Position numbers and translations under genes: made by a program | Part shown: positions 12,400 through 23,025 of the stretch, in pieces | Numbering within the stretch: the stretch's first letter is position 1 | Layout of the letters: each line of letters begins with the position of its first letter | Notes under the pieces: model-generated | The model's input: only the letters and a program-made list of their open reading frames with translations | What the model was told of the DNA's origin: nothing | Database searches by the model: none | Source of the DNA: Apoda limacodes | Taxonomy: Eukaryota; Arthropoda; Insecta; Lepidoptera; Limacodidae | Assembly: GCA_946406115.1 (NCBI GenBank) | Contig: OX291542.1 | Location: 35,731,321-35,795,320 of the forward strand | DNA length: 64,000 nucleotides | Direction: 5' to 3'

Positions 12400-12540
12400 T
12401 TATAACCGACTTCAAAAAAGAGGAGGTTCTTAATTCGGTTGTATGTTTTTTTTTCAATGTTACCCGAGCACTCCGTCATATATAAACCGATTTGGATAAA
12501 AACTACGAATAGGAAAGGATTAACCAAACGTTTGTTTTCA
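12400..12540 (+). repeat. 'CCGACTTCAAAAAAGAGGAGG' type dispersed repeat
   Basis: It begins ATAACCGACTTCAAAAAAG, then GGAGGTTCTTAATTCGG, 'tgtatgttttttttt' and 'aaaccgatttgga'. A related but shorter start is at 40548-40640. I recall this head as common in lepidopteran genomes. Confidence 0.5.
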
Positions 12541-13840
12541 TTATAATTTAGTAAGGATTGGTCATTGGAGAAAATGTTTTCCAGTTGTATAATTTTTTTT
12601 ATTAGCTTCTGCCGGTCTTTACGTCTAGACTGGCCATGTAAGTTTCTGAGTGGCTAAGGCACCACTGAATGCGATTAAAAAAACAATAAACCATAGAATT
12701 ATAGCTCCACATTTACATACGTTTAAATTTATATGACGCCAGTTGTCAACTTGACATTCTAAGGCTGGGTGCATGTGGCGCCCTTACAATTGACGAATTT
12801 TAACGTTAGATCCTTAATTAAACTGATGAAGTTTGCTAGCTCGTTTAAGTTCGGTAATTGTTATTACCGCGATGTAAAGACTTTTTACTCTCATACAAAA
12901 ATAAGCCTACGGGCTCATCACACTGAGTCTTTCCGACACGGAATGATGTAAGGTGTATCGCTAGTAAAACCGTCCTATCTGCACTACACCCCCTAGTTTC
13001 CTAAAGTTAGTGTTTTCAAACTATCGACCAAATTTCCAGATCATCTCACAGGTTTACACCGGGACACAGGCATAGGACGGACAATCACATTTTCTACGTA
13101 AACTAAAACCTATTTCTCTCCTAAAAGGCTGCAGACACCTTAAACTTTTAAGACATAGATACTTCTATCTCAAAAAATATCTATGTTCGAAACAATTTTC
13201 AACTGTTACAGTTATTGATTGAATGTAAATTACTCTAGGCTAGCATTTTTAATTGTATAACCACGTAGAAAACAATTACACAAAGTCTAGTAAAAGCTGG
13301 ATTCCCACACACTGGCACATGTGATCAACGGGTTCCTCCACGAGTTTTCCAGAGCATCATGTATCATTTCCCGAAGCTACAGACCCAAAAATAAAGCTGA
13401 ACATAGTTAGGTGCGTGATTCTATGGAGTAATGAGTTCTCCTTATACATCAGGTACAGGAGTTATCGTGCCACCTCGTTCTGCAATAAATTTCACTAGAC
13501 TTTTACCTAATACTAGAAGTGATTTAAGTTCCTAAGTGTATGTGATCTCAAAAAAATTACTTTTGAAATTAAAATAAACTTCAGGTTCATTTAAAACACT
13601 TCTAAACATCAGAAAGACTCACTTATCTATTGATTCTCTAATTGAATAAGACTTCAAGAAATCATATTCATTAATATTTAAACTATTTAATTAGATTTGC
13701 TTAAAAAAGAAGAAGTTATGCTCAATTTGTTACATAGTAAATTTCAGTGATATAATAACTCTTAAGAATAAACAGGGATAATATTATACAATAGATTTTA
13801 TAAATTGTCGACGAAAAGTTTTGTTTTTTTAAAGTTTTTC
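12541..13840. other. No feature recognised
   Basis: AT-rich sequence. The only open frame is a 60-codon plus-strand frame at 12769-12951 with no recognisable product. Confidence 0.4.
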
Positions 13841-13902
13841 AGCCTCGCTTATGAGGGTAGGCTGTGCCCCAACAGTGGAAACGTATGAAGGCTGGCAAGC
13901 AA
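13841..13902 (+). repeat. 61-bp short element, copy of 39084-39144
   Basis: It reads 'cctcgcttatgagggtagg', 'ctgtgcccca.cagtgg', 'acgtatgaaggc.ggcaagcaa'. It matches the fragment that interrupts the copia element at 39084. It resembles the 3' ends of RTE-type retroposons in phrasing, which is inference only. Confidence 0.55.
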
Positions 13903-14321
13903 CATACATCCCATCACTCATACAATATTTATGAATACCAGTTAAAATAAAATAGTTTGTCTCTGAACCAACTATAATAAATAAATTGAAGATGACTGCC
14001 ATTGCCCGATGTCCACTCGTTCAAATACCTGTGTGAAAAAGACAAGTGCTTGAGTGTGTCATGCTCTCTCAAAGTCTCTGCAGTGGTGGCATGTGCGTCG
14101 GGTCGTTACGTTCCCTAAAACATGGTTGAGCGAAGCGATGGCTGATTCATGTGTCATACTTGTGAACGGGTGCCGCCTGTGGAGGCTGGTCTACTCTTGC
14201 AAACTTCTTTGTATTCTTATAATATACATATATATGTACGTCTGCTATGTAATATTATATGTTATATGAATATATTTTTCTCGGGAGTTACTTTAAATCC
14301 CGTCACAGAATAATGTAATCT

Positions 14322-14672
14322 TTTAACGTATCACACGGTGCTCCAGTACTGTCATCTGCATAGCAATGTATGTTGTTGATGTCCAACATGTCATTGATAT
14401 GCAGTAGAAACAGCGTATGAGACAGCACAGGGCCAGCATTAATGTCCATGCTATCAGAGCAATTACCGTCAACTACGGTTCGTATGCGTCTGCCGGACAA
14501 AAAGCTAGCTAGCCACCCATTTGCATAAACCTTCGGGCATTCCGTAAGATTACAACTTGATAGAAGACCCCGGTGCTAGACCTGATCGAACGCCTTTGCT
14601 ATGTCCATGCTGCATGCCAATGCCTCTTCCTGACTCTCAATTACTAGTGCCCATTAATGAGTGACATGCACC
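14322..14672 (-). pseudogene. LINE-C reverse transcriptase, downstream half (Jockey group)
   Basis: Minus-strand translation shows the RT palm: 'SMDIAKAFDQV', then after a frameshift 'FLSGRRIRTVVDG', a degraded GVPQG block and 'CYADDSTG' (the catalytic YADD). An in-frame stop follows 'FDQV'. The first readable residues, ending 'WALVIESQEEALA', are those expected directly after the 'GRSTGDL' that ends the other LINE-C part at 17836. The two parts therefore belong to one copy split by the LINE-B insertion. The coding similarity ends near 14322, so the 3' part of the element is missing. Confidence 0.8.
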
Positions 14673-15444
14673 AAAAGTTTTCACAACTGACGCAGATGTC
14701 GCTTTTATACAACATAAATTTGATGTTTGGGAATAGTCACAAAATGCTATTGGTATCTTCTGTGATCTATCAAAGGCAGTCGACTAGGTGCAATATGAAA
14801 CTCTTATTTGAAAACTTAGTCATTATGGTATAGCAGTTTTAGTTCTTGAGCTTATCCGCTCATATTTAAGTAGTATAATGCAGAAGGTTCAACTCAATGA
14901 AGTAAAATCCAATGGCTCAGAAGTAAAATTAGGAGTTCCTCAAGGTTCTATTTAAGGTCCTTTTCTATTTTTAATTTACATATATGACTTGCTTTTCTTT
15001 GTGGAGAAGCTTTGCAAGATTGTACTTTTTGCATATGATACTTCTCTTTTATTTAAAGTTGACAGAAATTAACCTAATTGTGTAGACATAAGTAGTTCAC
15101 TTTCTCAGGTTCTTCAGTGATTTGCTGCAAATAACTTCTTCTTAACGCAAAAGAAACACGAGTAAGTGTTTAAAATGTATGATGCCAAATGTCAGAAACA
15201 TAAGTACAAAATTATCCTTAAACGACGAAGAAATAGAACTATTAGAATCAAAAGTGTTTCTAGGTAGGTATTTCATTTGACAATAGGCTGCAGTGGAACC
15301 CCCACGTTTCAGTTCTTGCAGGGAAACTTAGTTCAGTTCAGAAAGTTAGGCACTTACAGCAGTTGCCACTGATCGCTTGGTTACTTTAGCTATTTCCATT
15401 CCTTCATGTCTTATGGCATTTTGCTTTGGGGTAAGGCAGCTGAT
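14673..15444 (+). pseudogene. LINE-B reverse transcriptase, upstream part (interrupted by LINE-A)
   Basis: Plus-strand frames read 'NAIGIFCDLSKAVD', 'YETLI', 'KLSHYGI', 'KLGVPQGSI' and 'LFAYDTSLLFKV', collinear with the RT of the 57.6-62.6 kb element ('GVFCDLSKAFDC', 'GVPQGSILG', 'FADDTSLLFKV'). The catalytic FADD is changed to FAYD and several stops and frameshifts are present. The 5' end lies inside the RT, as in truncated LINE insertions. Reading stops in the thumb at GCAGCTGAT (15436-15444), which is the target duplication of LINE-A, and resumes at 17501. Confidence 0.85.
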
Positions 15445-15615
15445 AATAATAATAATAATAATATATACTTTATTGCGCATATAGAAAACAAAACAATTAA
15501 ACAATAAAAGTAATAACAAATTGGCGGTCTTATCGCTAATTAACGATCTCTTCCAGACAACCTTTGGGTAGAGGAGACTTTATAAAATTATTGAGTAGAA
15601 TGTGCTAACTGAAAC

Positions 15616-16314
15616 TTAACAATATAAGTATACATTTATAGCAATAGCTAAATTTAAATCCATATGAATAATAAATAATACTAATACGTACAAACATCTA
15701 AACAAAATAAATATATATATATCAAATACATAATAAAAAAAATCTTTTAATTGTGGTTCCCACGAAAATGTCTGGTCTATGATGATGCCCAAGTTTTTTA
15801 CAGCGTCGCTATATGGAATGACTGTTCCAATAATACTCACTTTAGGAAGATTTTGTAAATTAATCTTAGATATCATTCTTGAAGTACCCACAATGATAAG
15901 TTGCGTTTTATTTGGATTTACGTTTAGACCGTAAGAGGTACTCCAATCCATAATGCGAGCAAGATCGTTATTTATAATCGCAACTGCACTTCTTAGTTCA
16001 CTAACTGGAGCCTGAGTATATATTTGAAGATCGTCTGCATATAGATGGTAGAGAGAAGATAAATTAGATGTTATATTATTAATGAAAACAGCAAAGAGAA
16101 GTGGAGACAACACGCCACCTTGCGGGACACCAGCATTGGTGTAGCACCAAGTAGAGAAGGAATCATCTTCCTTGATCCGCTGCCGGCGCCCACGCAAGTA
16201 ACTTTGAAACCAGTCGATTGCTGTTGGAGATATGTTAAGAGAACTTAAAAGTGAAAGTAGTATATCAAAGTCAACAGTGTTAAAGGCGTTGCTAAAATCT
16301 AATAGTGTTAGCAC
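15616..16314 (-). pseudogene. LINE-A reverse transcriptase, palm and start of thumb
   Basis: The frame holds 'LDFSNAFNTVDFDILL' (first catalytic Asp region), 'GRRQRIK', 'GVPQGGVLSPLLFAVFINNI', 'YHLYADDLQIYT' (catalytic YADD intact) and 'WSTSYGLNVNPNKTQ'. After 'FSWEPQL' the sequence becomes unrelated and hydrophobic, so the thumb and C-terminus are deleted and the frame runs into 3' sequence. A short gap with a frame change separates it from the upstream RT part at 16352. Confidence 0.9.
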
Positions 16315-16351
16315 TGTGACTTTTCTGTTTTCTATACCGAGACGAATGTCA

Positions 16352-17050
16352 TCAGAGAAGTGCAGTAACCGTACTATGTCCAGGACGAAAACCAGATTGA
16401 AGGGGATTTAGTAAGTTATTTTTAGTGAGGAAATTACACAGCTGTTCATGAACAAGACGTTCAAGAACTTTAGAAAGGAATGGTAAGATGGATATGGGAC
16501 GATAATCGGAATAACAGACAGGATTTGCTTTTTTCGGCAAGGGAATAATTAATGAATCTTTCCAGGAACCTGAAAATTCGCCAGAGGCAATAGAGTGATT
16601 AAGGATATTTGTGATGATAGGAATAATAATGTCAAGGATAGGAAGGATCATGTTACGGCTAATGCAGTCACTCCCCACAGCGTTAGAAGATATAGCGATA
16701 ATGCTCTTCTTAACATCACAATCAGAAAATCGACTTAGTAAAAACAGAGGAAAGTCAGGAGTTGGTTTTAAGGAAAGTGAGTTCAGCGTATTTATTTTTT
16801 TGTTGCCTTCAATAGCAACATTGGAAGAAAAGTGTTGATTAAGAAGATTGACATCAATATCATATGAAAGGGGAATACTATTAGTCTTACCAACTCCTAA
16901 TGACTTAAGAAATTTCCAGATTTTTGCTGGATCACCGTTTTCAACGGATTTATGGATATAGCGTCGTTGTGCATCTCTACACATTCTATTGCAGCGATTT
17001 CTCAGGAGTTTATACTTAGCAAGGGTTGTTTTTAAATTTAACTTCAGCAC
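16352..17050 (-). pseudogene. LINE-A reverse transcriptase, linker and fingers
   Basis: It contains the linker 'LRNRCNRMCRDAQRRYIH', 'DPAKIWKFLKSLG', 'AVGSDCISRNMI' and the fingers motifs 'SWKDSLIIPLPKK', 'YSDYRPISILPFLSKVLERL' and 'LQSGFRPGHSTVTALL'. It continues the 17016-17384 frame upstream after a frameshift and the 15616-16314 frame downstream. About 232 residues are open, so decay is moderate. Confidence 0.9.
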
Positions 17051-17384
17051 GATTTCTTTTAACCATCATCTGTTTAATTTCATCGGTAAGCCACTGTGCG
17101 GGTAGATGTTTTTTTTTAATCATTCGAATTGGGGCATGGGTGTCATAAAGGTCAGTAATGACTTTGTTAAATAATAAAATTTTCTCATCAACTGAAGATG
17201 CTTTGATAACAGCGTCCCAATTTAACTTACTAGCGTCATCGCACAGACGGTTCACATCCATTCCACTAAAATTGCGTTGCTGAAGTATTCTTGAGTTAGC
17301 TTTAGGAGGACGTAATTTGTAGGATAGATAAATCAAATCGTGGTAAGAAAAGGCATCAGCAGCGCACTGACCATGTTTATACAC
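17016..17384 (-). pseudogene. LINE-A endonuclease C-terminus and linker
   Basis: It reads 'ADAFSYHDLIYLSYKLRPPK', where S-Y-H-D corresponds to the terminal S-D-H region of the EEP endonuclease fold, then 'NFSGMDVNRL' and 'HAPIRMIKKKHLPAQWLTDEIK'. The same protein stretch occurs in the 29.6 kb copy, which supports the family assignment. Upstream residues to 17500 are readable in the same element. Confidence 0.85.
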
Positions 17385-17500
17385 ATGTGTTGGGGAGGAA
17401 ACTATAATTAAATCTAAAAGGGAGGTTGTACAATTAGGAAAGAAATGTGTAGCTTTAAGGGGTAATATTTGTAGGTTGCATCCCTCTACAATACTGTTGA

Positions 17501-17835
17501 GCAGCTGATATTGACACAGTATTTATTTTGCAAAAGAGAGCAGTATGGTCAATCTATAAATTATGACCTAGCATTTGCATTAGGGCATTTGTAATATTTT
17601 TTAAATTTTAACATTGTATGTTATGTTAATACTTAGTGTAAGGCTATATTGTAGTTTAATATGAAGTTGAAAAATATAAAAGATTAACTGCTGAGTTTCT
17701 AGCCGGTTCTTCTCGCTAGTAAATCATTCCGAACAGTCGGTAATTTTTTGGTTTTTTTTAAATTAATAATTAAACTGTCGATTCAAAAGTGCTGTTTAAA
17801 AGTCTGTTTGAATAAAAAAGTTTGAGTGTGTGACT
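17501..17835 (+). mobile_element. LINE-B, downstream part with 3' UTR
   Basis: It resumes in the same thumb segment with 'AADIDTVFILQKRA', matching 'AADVNTIFLLQKRA' of the 57.6 kb copy. It then loses the rest of ORF2 and enters the 3' UTR: 'gagtttctagccggttcttctcgctag', 'cgattcaaaagtg' and 'gtttgaataaaaaagttt'. It ends at a GAGTGTGTGAC next to LINE-C, comparable with GAGTGACATG at the left junction near 14662. That pair is a probable but diverged target duplication. Confidence 0.8.
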
Positions 17836-18824
17836 GAGGTCACCAGTCGAGCGACCGTGGCGAAAGTAATATTGACGGTCGCTGACCAGGTCGTATTTTT
17901 CTAGATATCTTAGAAGCTGTGTGTTGATGACACGCTCCATCACCGTGGAGAGAAGAAGGGTAATAGCGATTGACCTGTAATTCGATGGATTTGGTCTATC
18001 GCCCTCTTTAGGTACCGGGTCCACATTTGCAGTCTTCCATAAAGATGGAAACACCCTAGTGTGGTAGGAATGCGTGAGTTGAAACGAGTAACGGACACAG
18101 CTCAGAAGGACATTGTTTAAGTACCACTGCTGGTAGGTATATCGTCTAGCCCATTCGACTTATGAACGTATAGAGAAAAAAAAGCCCGCCGGACCTCCCG
18201 CTGTTTTATGGAGACTTCCAGCATGAGCTTACCGCACCACGGTATAGTAGGAGTTACAGTGCCTTCGTCGTTTATATTGGAGTTTGACGCAAAGATACTG
18301 CCTAGTAGAAAGGCTTTCTCTTTAGCACTATGTGCCAGGTCACCATCAGTTTTTCGCTGTGGTGGCAACGACAACAGGCAAAAGTTCTTTGCGGCAGCTT
18401 TAGCAAGCCACAAGAAAGCATGGCTCCCAGGGATAGCTTGCTAGTTGCCCATCCATTTTGCCGATGTATTGGAATTTAGCTCTGGCAGTTACTTTCTTAC
18501 TGAACCTTGAGGCAACATTTAATTTGCGTTTTAACTTAGAAATATTCGGATCCTTATTATTACGAGCCGTGGTCTGGTACGCGCACCCACAATATCGTCA
18601 GGTCCCTGTCTTCAAGGCCATTAAGGCGGCGACAGCAGATATCCTCCCGGACGACACACCGGCACGACTCACAAAATTCTGCTCGATTTTGTAGCCGGGA
18701 TAATGTAGGATATGTATGTATGAATGATAGCCGGACAGGATGTTTGCGTCTCCGTTAAAAAGAGAATGGTCGGCTGTGCAATTTCCAGGTGATGGTGAAC
18801 TGTGTTAAGGATGGCGTGAATAAA
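17836..18824 (-). pseudogene. LINE-C endonuclease remnant and RT fingers (Jockey group)
   Basis: Minus-strand reading begins with an endonuclease start 'HLEIAQPTILFLTETQ' and 'VREDICCRRL' in shifting frames. Most of the endonuclease is deleted, then come 'VTARAKFQYIGKMDGQLASY', 'MWLAKAAAKNFC', 'DGDLAHSAKEKAFLLGSIFA', 'VRRAFFSLYVHKSNGLDDIP', 'LWKTANVDPVPKEGDRPNPS', 'NYRSIAITLLLSTVMERVI' and 'YYFRHGRSTGDL'. The break after GRSTGDL is the LINE-B insertion point; the next residues are at 14672. Multiple stops and frameshifts make it a pseudogene. Confidence 0.85.
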
Positions 18825-19754
18825 CCTGATATTGCAGGAGTCCACATTAAATGTGGATGGCGTGGCCGCTGAAATAACTCTTTTATTTTTTACCAGATTG
18901 CCATTATTAATTTAAAAGAAAGCTTCTTAGACTAAACATGGGAATTCTTTGCACAGGCAGTTTAGAGGATAAAAGGTGCGATACTAGAATTGCCAACACT
19001 CGGAACAGATAATAAGGTTACTACTTCAGAGACTTTACACAGGTTGGCCGATTAGCCTCCCAGGGTTGAGATTTAATAATCCCTGGGTTCGGGTCCAACC
19101 TGCGGGCGGCAAGCTGTCAGCCGTTTCTTTAGGTCTCTCTGACTGCCATACTAGCACTCCGTGTCTACGCCGAGCAATGACAGTACTGAGCTCTGCCGGT
19201 CCTCCGCTGTCCGCGCTGGAAATCTTCGAGAGCACTGACAACCTTACTCACTGCCAGAAACACAATACTACTCAATGTTAGGGTTATTGTGACCGCGGGT
19301 TTTTTGTAAGGCAAAGGTACTTTCCCAGTTCGGGCTGCTCTGTCCATCAAGTACTCGCTATGCCCTGCTTTTATTGTTCGGTTGGCTTATTCGAGTGAGT
19401 ACTCGCCGTGCCCTACTTTTATTAACCGAATTTAAGGCTCCCTTAGGTCCCCTTTGAGGACATTAGGACAGACGCCTGTGATCCATGTACGTGCAACAAA
19501 CTACCAATATTGTTGGTTAGTAAGTCATTCTTCTAAGATTATAGCACAAGTTAGGTTTCGCTTATAAATATTAAATTAACGTATAAAGACATTCATTGAA
19601 ATAAAAATGGCGTTTTAATTCTACTTCAATTGTGAATTTTGATTTATTGGTTAAATCCAGATTATTTTTTGGCAAAGACACAGTTTTTCGACTTATAACT
19701 TCGATTTTTACAAGTAAAATAAAATAAAGGGCACAAAGAAATGGCTCAGCCGCA
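18825..19754. other. Unassigned; GC-rich patch at 19045-19350
   Basis: 19045-19110 contains GGTTCGGGTCC, a B-box-like motif, between AGGTTGG and CCAACCT. This suggests a tRNA-like SINE head, but no proper cloverleaf can be drawn. Open frames here overlap on both strands. 19430 has a short 'ccgaatttaaggc' match to CTAG-type Helitron tails. Confidence 0.3.
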
Positions 19755-19850
19755 TCGACCGACGAGACATTACTTTTGACAAAGCTTTGATTTAATGACA
19801 CTTTAATGATGTCTCAGGTCTCAAAATCTTTTGTGATTCACTTCTCATCT
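19755..19850 (+). repeat. Short dispersed repeat 'TTTAATGACGTCTCAAAATC' (copy 3)
   Basis: It contains 'cgaccgacgagacattacttttgacaaagctttgatttaatgac' and 'ctcaaaatcttttgtgattcact', collinear with copy 1. Confidence 0.5.
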
Positions 19851-21049
19851 TGCGATCTCGTTAAAAAAATAGATAATGTCGTTTTAACATTTTTTTTAAA
19901 TTTGGTACTACATAGTTTTGTGGGTTTGTATATTTTCACTTCAAATTGTTTTCTCACAGAACTGTCAATGCAACACAAATTTATTAAAGTATTTTTGTAC
20001 GTTTTCCATATATAATTATTTTTTTACTATTGCAATAACTTATATAAATTATAGATACAATCAAAGATGAGACTTTATTTTAGATGCAAAACAGAACATT
20101 ATTTTGAAAATTTATAAAAAATTATAATAATAATACATTTGAGTTATTACTCACCGCCATAAAAGCATAAGAAAACCTAAACGTATTATTTTCAAAAACG
20201 TCTAAGCACTCCTACCTAGATACTTTTAAAGCAATATTAAAAAACTTTTGTAACTCCACGAACTAAGGAACACTATTAATATAATCTCAGGTGTTATACT
20301 TAAAAATTTACTGAAAACTATTTTTATATCGCACCAAACATAAATGTGTAAAATCCAAGTGTTGCAAAAATACAAGTTTAACTTCGGCGATATCTGGAAG
20401 CGGTGATAGCTAAAACCTAGGTTAAAGACATAAGCAACTTACAAACGTCTAATGTGAGTAGGTTCTTTTACTATAATCAAGGAGTTGTCGTAGAAATCCT
20501 ATACTGATAACTGAATTTTGGGCAGGCGAAGTCGCTTGCAAAAGTTAGTTTGAAATATATTGTAGGTGAGGTAGAACCATTTTTCGATATGGAGTTCCGT
20601 ATGTGAAATATTAAGCTTTGAAATGCTAATTATTGTTATGGTCAAGTGCGTCCTTCCCCTCCCCGCCAGCTAAATGCTTATATTGGAAATGTAAAAAAAT
20701 GGCAGAAGTGTATTTAAATTAAAAAAATTAAAAGAAATCCGATATTCCATTCGCTATTCCTATATCTATGCAGCTACCAATGTACGTAGAGCACGCACGG
20801 CGGTGCCCTGCTACCCTGTTAAATTATAGAAAAATTAAAATCATAACATTCAAGTTTAGAGGCAGGAGCTGTCTCTATCTCTGTCTCTCAAATTTATATT
20901 GATATGTTCAGGAATATTTATTTATTTACAAATACATATACGTAGCTTTGCCAAGTTTATGTTCGTTTTACTGATATTTGTAAATGAAAACTAATATTTT
21001 GTTATAAAAACATCTAATAATAACTGTATATAGCCAATGCTGTAAGGTA
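19851..21049. other. AT-rich, no gene; one Helitron-like tail fragment
   Basis: 20480-20550 reads 'ggagttgtcgtagaaatcctatactgataactgaattttgggcaggcgaag', an old tail of the type seen complete at 44360-44424. Otherwise I see nothing. Confidence 0.4.
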
Positions 21050-21200
21050 AAGTGATCATTAGTAGTTGGAACATCCATGCGTCGAATTAGCTCTAACTTT
21101 ACAAGGAGCTCTGGCCGAACGCCAAACGCGTGCTGCGGAACAACCTGCTAATACTAGCGTTTGTTGCCTACAAACTATCTAACCTATAAATCTAAGTCAT
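21050..21200 (+). repeat. Dispersed repeat 'GATCATTAGTAGTTGGAACA' (young copy)
   Basis: Nearly identical to 43276-43425 over the first ~110 bp: 'agtgatcattagtagttgg', 'aacatccatgcgtcgaatt', 'agctctggccgaacgccaaa', 'cgcgtgctgcggaacaacct'. Both copies are on the plus strand, and the older relative is at 11993. No coding potential; the ends are not sharply defined. Confidence 0.75.
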
Positions 21201-21565
21201 TTTTTAGTATAAAGTGCGGTAAAATATATCTTCGCCGTGAGTGTCTATTAAGTGTTTGGGTGCTATGAGCTTTTCGCCCCCTTATTCACTGTACCATATA
21301 AATCAATACTTAAAACACGTTAAATGGCCTTATAATTCCTCGAGCGTTGTCTTTAAATAAATATAAGATAAATGTATAATTTATTCAATAACTTGAAATG
21401 TAAGGAATAAGTTACTTTTAAGGAATAAGTATTTTTGTGTGTTTTAGTTTTGCATTATGAAAAGTTTCATTCATGTCCTAATTTCCTTGTTCATAAAGTA
21501 CACAAAACTGTCATTGAAAATATATATGAAAACGGTCATTGAAAATATATATGTCGCAGGCAACT

Positions 21566-21832
21566 CGTATAATCCGCCGTTTCATAATATGCCCAGGCAG
21601 ATCGTAAAGTATGGAAACGAGAGGAACAGAAATCGCACTGTATAAGTCATGAATGTTAGGTTAGGTTCAGTTTCTCTTTTGTAAACGTAGGCATCTACGT
21701 AAACGTACGAGCGAGCGAAGCGAGCGGAGCGTTCCAGCCAAGCTTCATATAATAATCTGTTCAGTTATATGATAATTTCTTTTCCATACTTTACGATCTG
21801 CCTAGGCATATTATGAAACGGCGGATTATACG
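21566..21832. repeat. Near-perfect 52-bp inverted repeat with 163-bp spacer
   Basis: Arms at 21566-21617 and 21781-21832 differ at one position (C/T at the middle of GCCC/TAGGCA). The right arm starts TTTCCATACTTTACGATC and ends GGCGGATTATACG. The spacer carries 'gcgagcgaagcgagcggagcg'. This is likely a MITE or foldback element, or the ends of one. No TSD is clear. Confidence 0.9.
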
Positions 21833-22321
21833 ATTTGGCAGAGATATATACATATAACAATTTGACAATATCTGCTTCTGCTCCATATTCTTCAAATGTT
21901 ATGCGTAGTTACAATAATATCAATACAATAATATTAATTTCAACTTGTTTGCAGTAGTATTCAATATTTTACTAAATTAATAATTATATTGATCTGTTTG
22001 CTTTCTTTGTTTTATATTTATATTTTATTTTCACTTTAATCCCAGCCTAAAAAAGCACTTTGTCGGCCTAATCTATATGTATACCCACGCCAAATTACAG
22101 GTTTCTGCTATCTGAGCTAAGCCGCGGACGGACATGGCGAAACTATAACATTTTTTTGTTAAATACAGAACCATAAAAATTGTTTCATTTTAATGAAAAT
22201 GTTATGAAATATATTTTGTAAAGTATTTCTCAACTATGTGATTATGAAATATTCACGTCATATCGTTACGAGCAGCAGTTTTCAGAAAGTAACGTTTTGC
22301 TTGTAAAGTAAATAAGTAAGA

Positions 22322-23025
22322 CTAGCTTTTGCCAGCGGCTTCGCCCGCTCTAAATTTGGTTATTAGCGTAGGATTCTTACGGCAACACCTTGATTATACT
22401 ACAGAAGATTGTAATAGCAAGCTATAGCTGCAGCTATAGTTCGTTCGTGGAATTCAGTTATAGTTATTCACGCAGGAATCTTGAATATTCCAGGCTAAAA
22501 AGAAGCCTTTGTCCTTCTCCGCATCTTCAATTATCTTTGTGCAAAATTTCAGTTGAACTGGATGCTCCGTTGCGGCAGGGTTAGGTTCAACAAAAGTTTT
22601 AGTTATTCCTAAAGAAACTTGTAAATTTCCTGGGGTAAAAATAATCTCTATCTTCCCCGGGACTCCAACAATCTCCATACCAAATTTCATCTTTATCGGT
22701 TCAGTGGTTCCCGATCTATTCAGTGGACAAAGCGTAGTTGACCATTTAATTAACTTCTTTATTATACTAATGAAGTTTGCTATTGCAAGATATAGTTCGT
22801 TTAAGCTCGGTTTGCGGAATGCTCCATACAAACTTTCACCCCCCATTTTAGGAAGGGGGGGGTTACAAAGACACAAAAAGTAGCCTATGTTACTCTCCGT
22901 CACTTCAACTATCTCTACTTAAAAAATCACGTCTATTGGTCGCTCCGTTTTGCTGTGATAGACGGACAAACAAACAGACACACACACACACACACACATA
23001 CACTTTCCCATAATATTAGTATGGA
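22322..23025 (-). mobile_element. Nonautonomous Helitron-like element, CTAG end
   Basis: On the minus strand it starts A|TCCATACTAATATTATG and ends GAAGCCGCTGGCAAAAGCTAG|T, so it sits between A and T as CTAG-type Helitron-like elements do. It is 704 bp and contains a (CA)n stretch at 22979-22998 and typical phrases ('agcctatgt', 'caaatttcatctttatcggttcagtgg'). The 149-codon open frame on the minus strand spans this repeat and is not a gene. Confidence 0.75.

Larger units (their letters stand above)
15445..17500 (-). mobile_element. LINE-A, 5'-truncated non-LTR retrotransposon nested in LINE-B
   Basis: Minus-strand element flanked by GCAGCTGAT at 15436-15444 and 17501-17509. The 3' end carries an (AAT)n tail seen as plus-strand (aat)n at 15441-15463, followed by a 3' UTR with 'cttatcgctaattaacgatc'. 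The 5' end falls in the endonuclease domain ('LDLIIVSS', 'FSYHDLIYLSYKLRPPK'). The RT is in two further frames. A second copy of the family is at 29640-31593. The element is about 2.06 kb, well short of a complete LINE. Confidence 0.92.

Noticed and set aside
15616..15740. Hydrophobic C-terminus of the LINE-A frame as a membrane protein
   Set aside because: It is AT-rich 3' sequence read through after an internal deletion in the RT.
19045..19110. tRNA gene or SINE suggested by AGGTTGG...GGTTCGGGTCC...CCAACCT
   Set aside because: The acceptor-like ends pair, but the D, anticodon and T arms do not form a cloverleaf.
22454..22903. 149-codon minus-strand ORF
   Set aside because: It lies wholly inside a nonautonomous Helitron-like repeat and shows no protein family signal.
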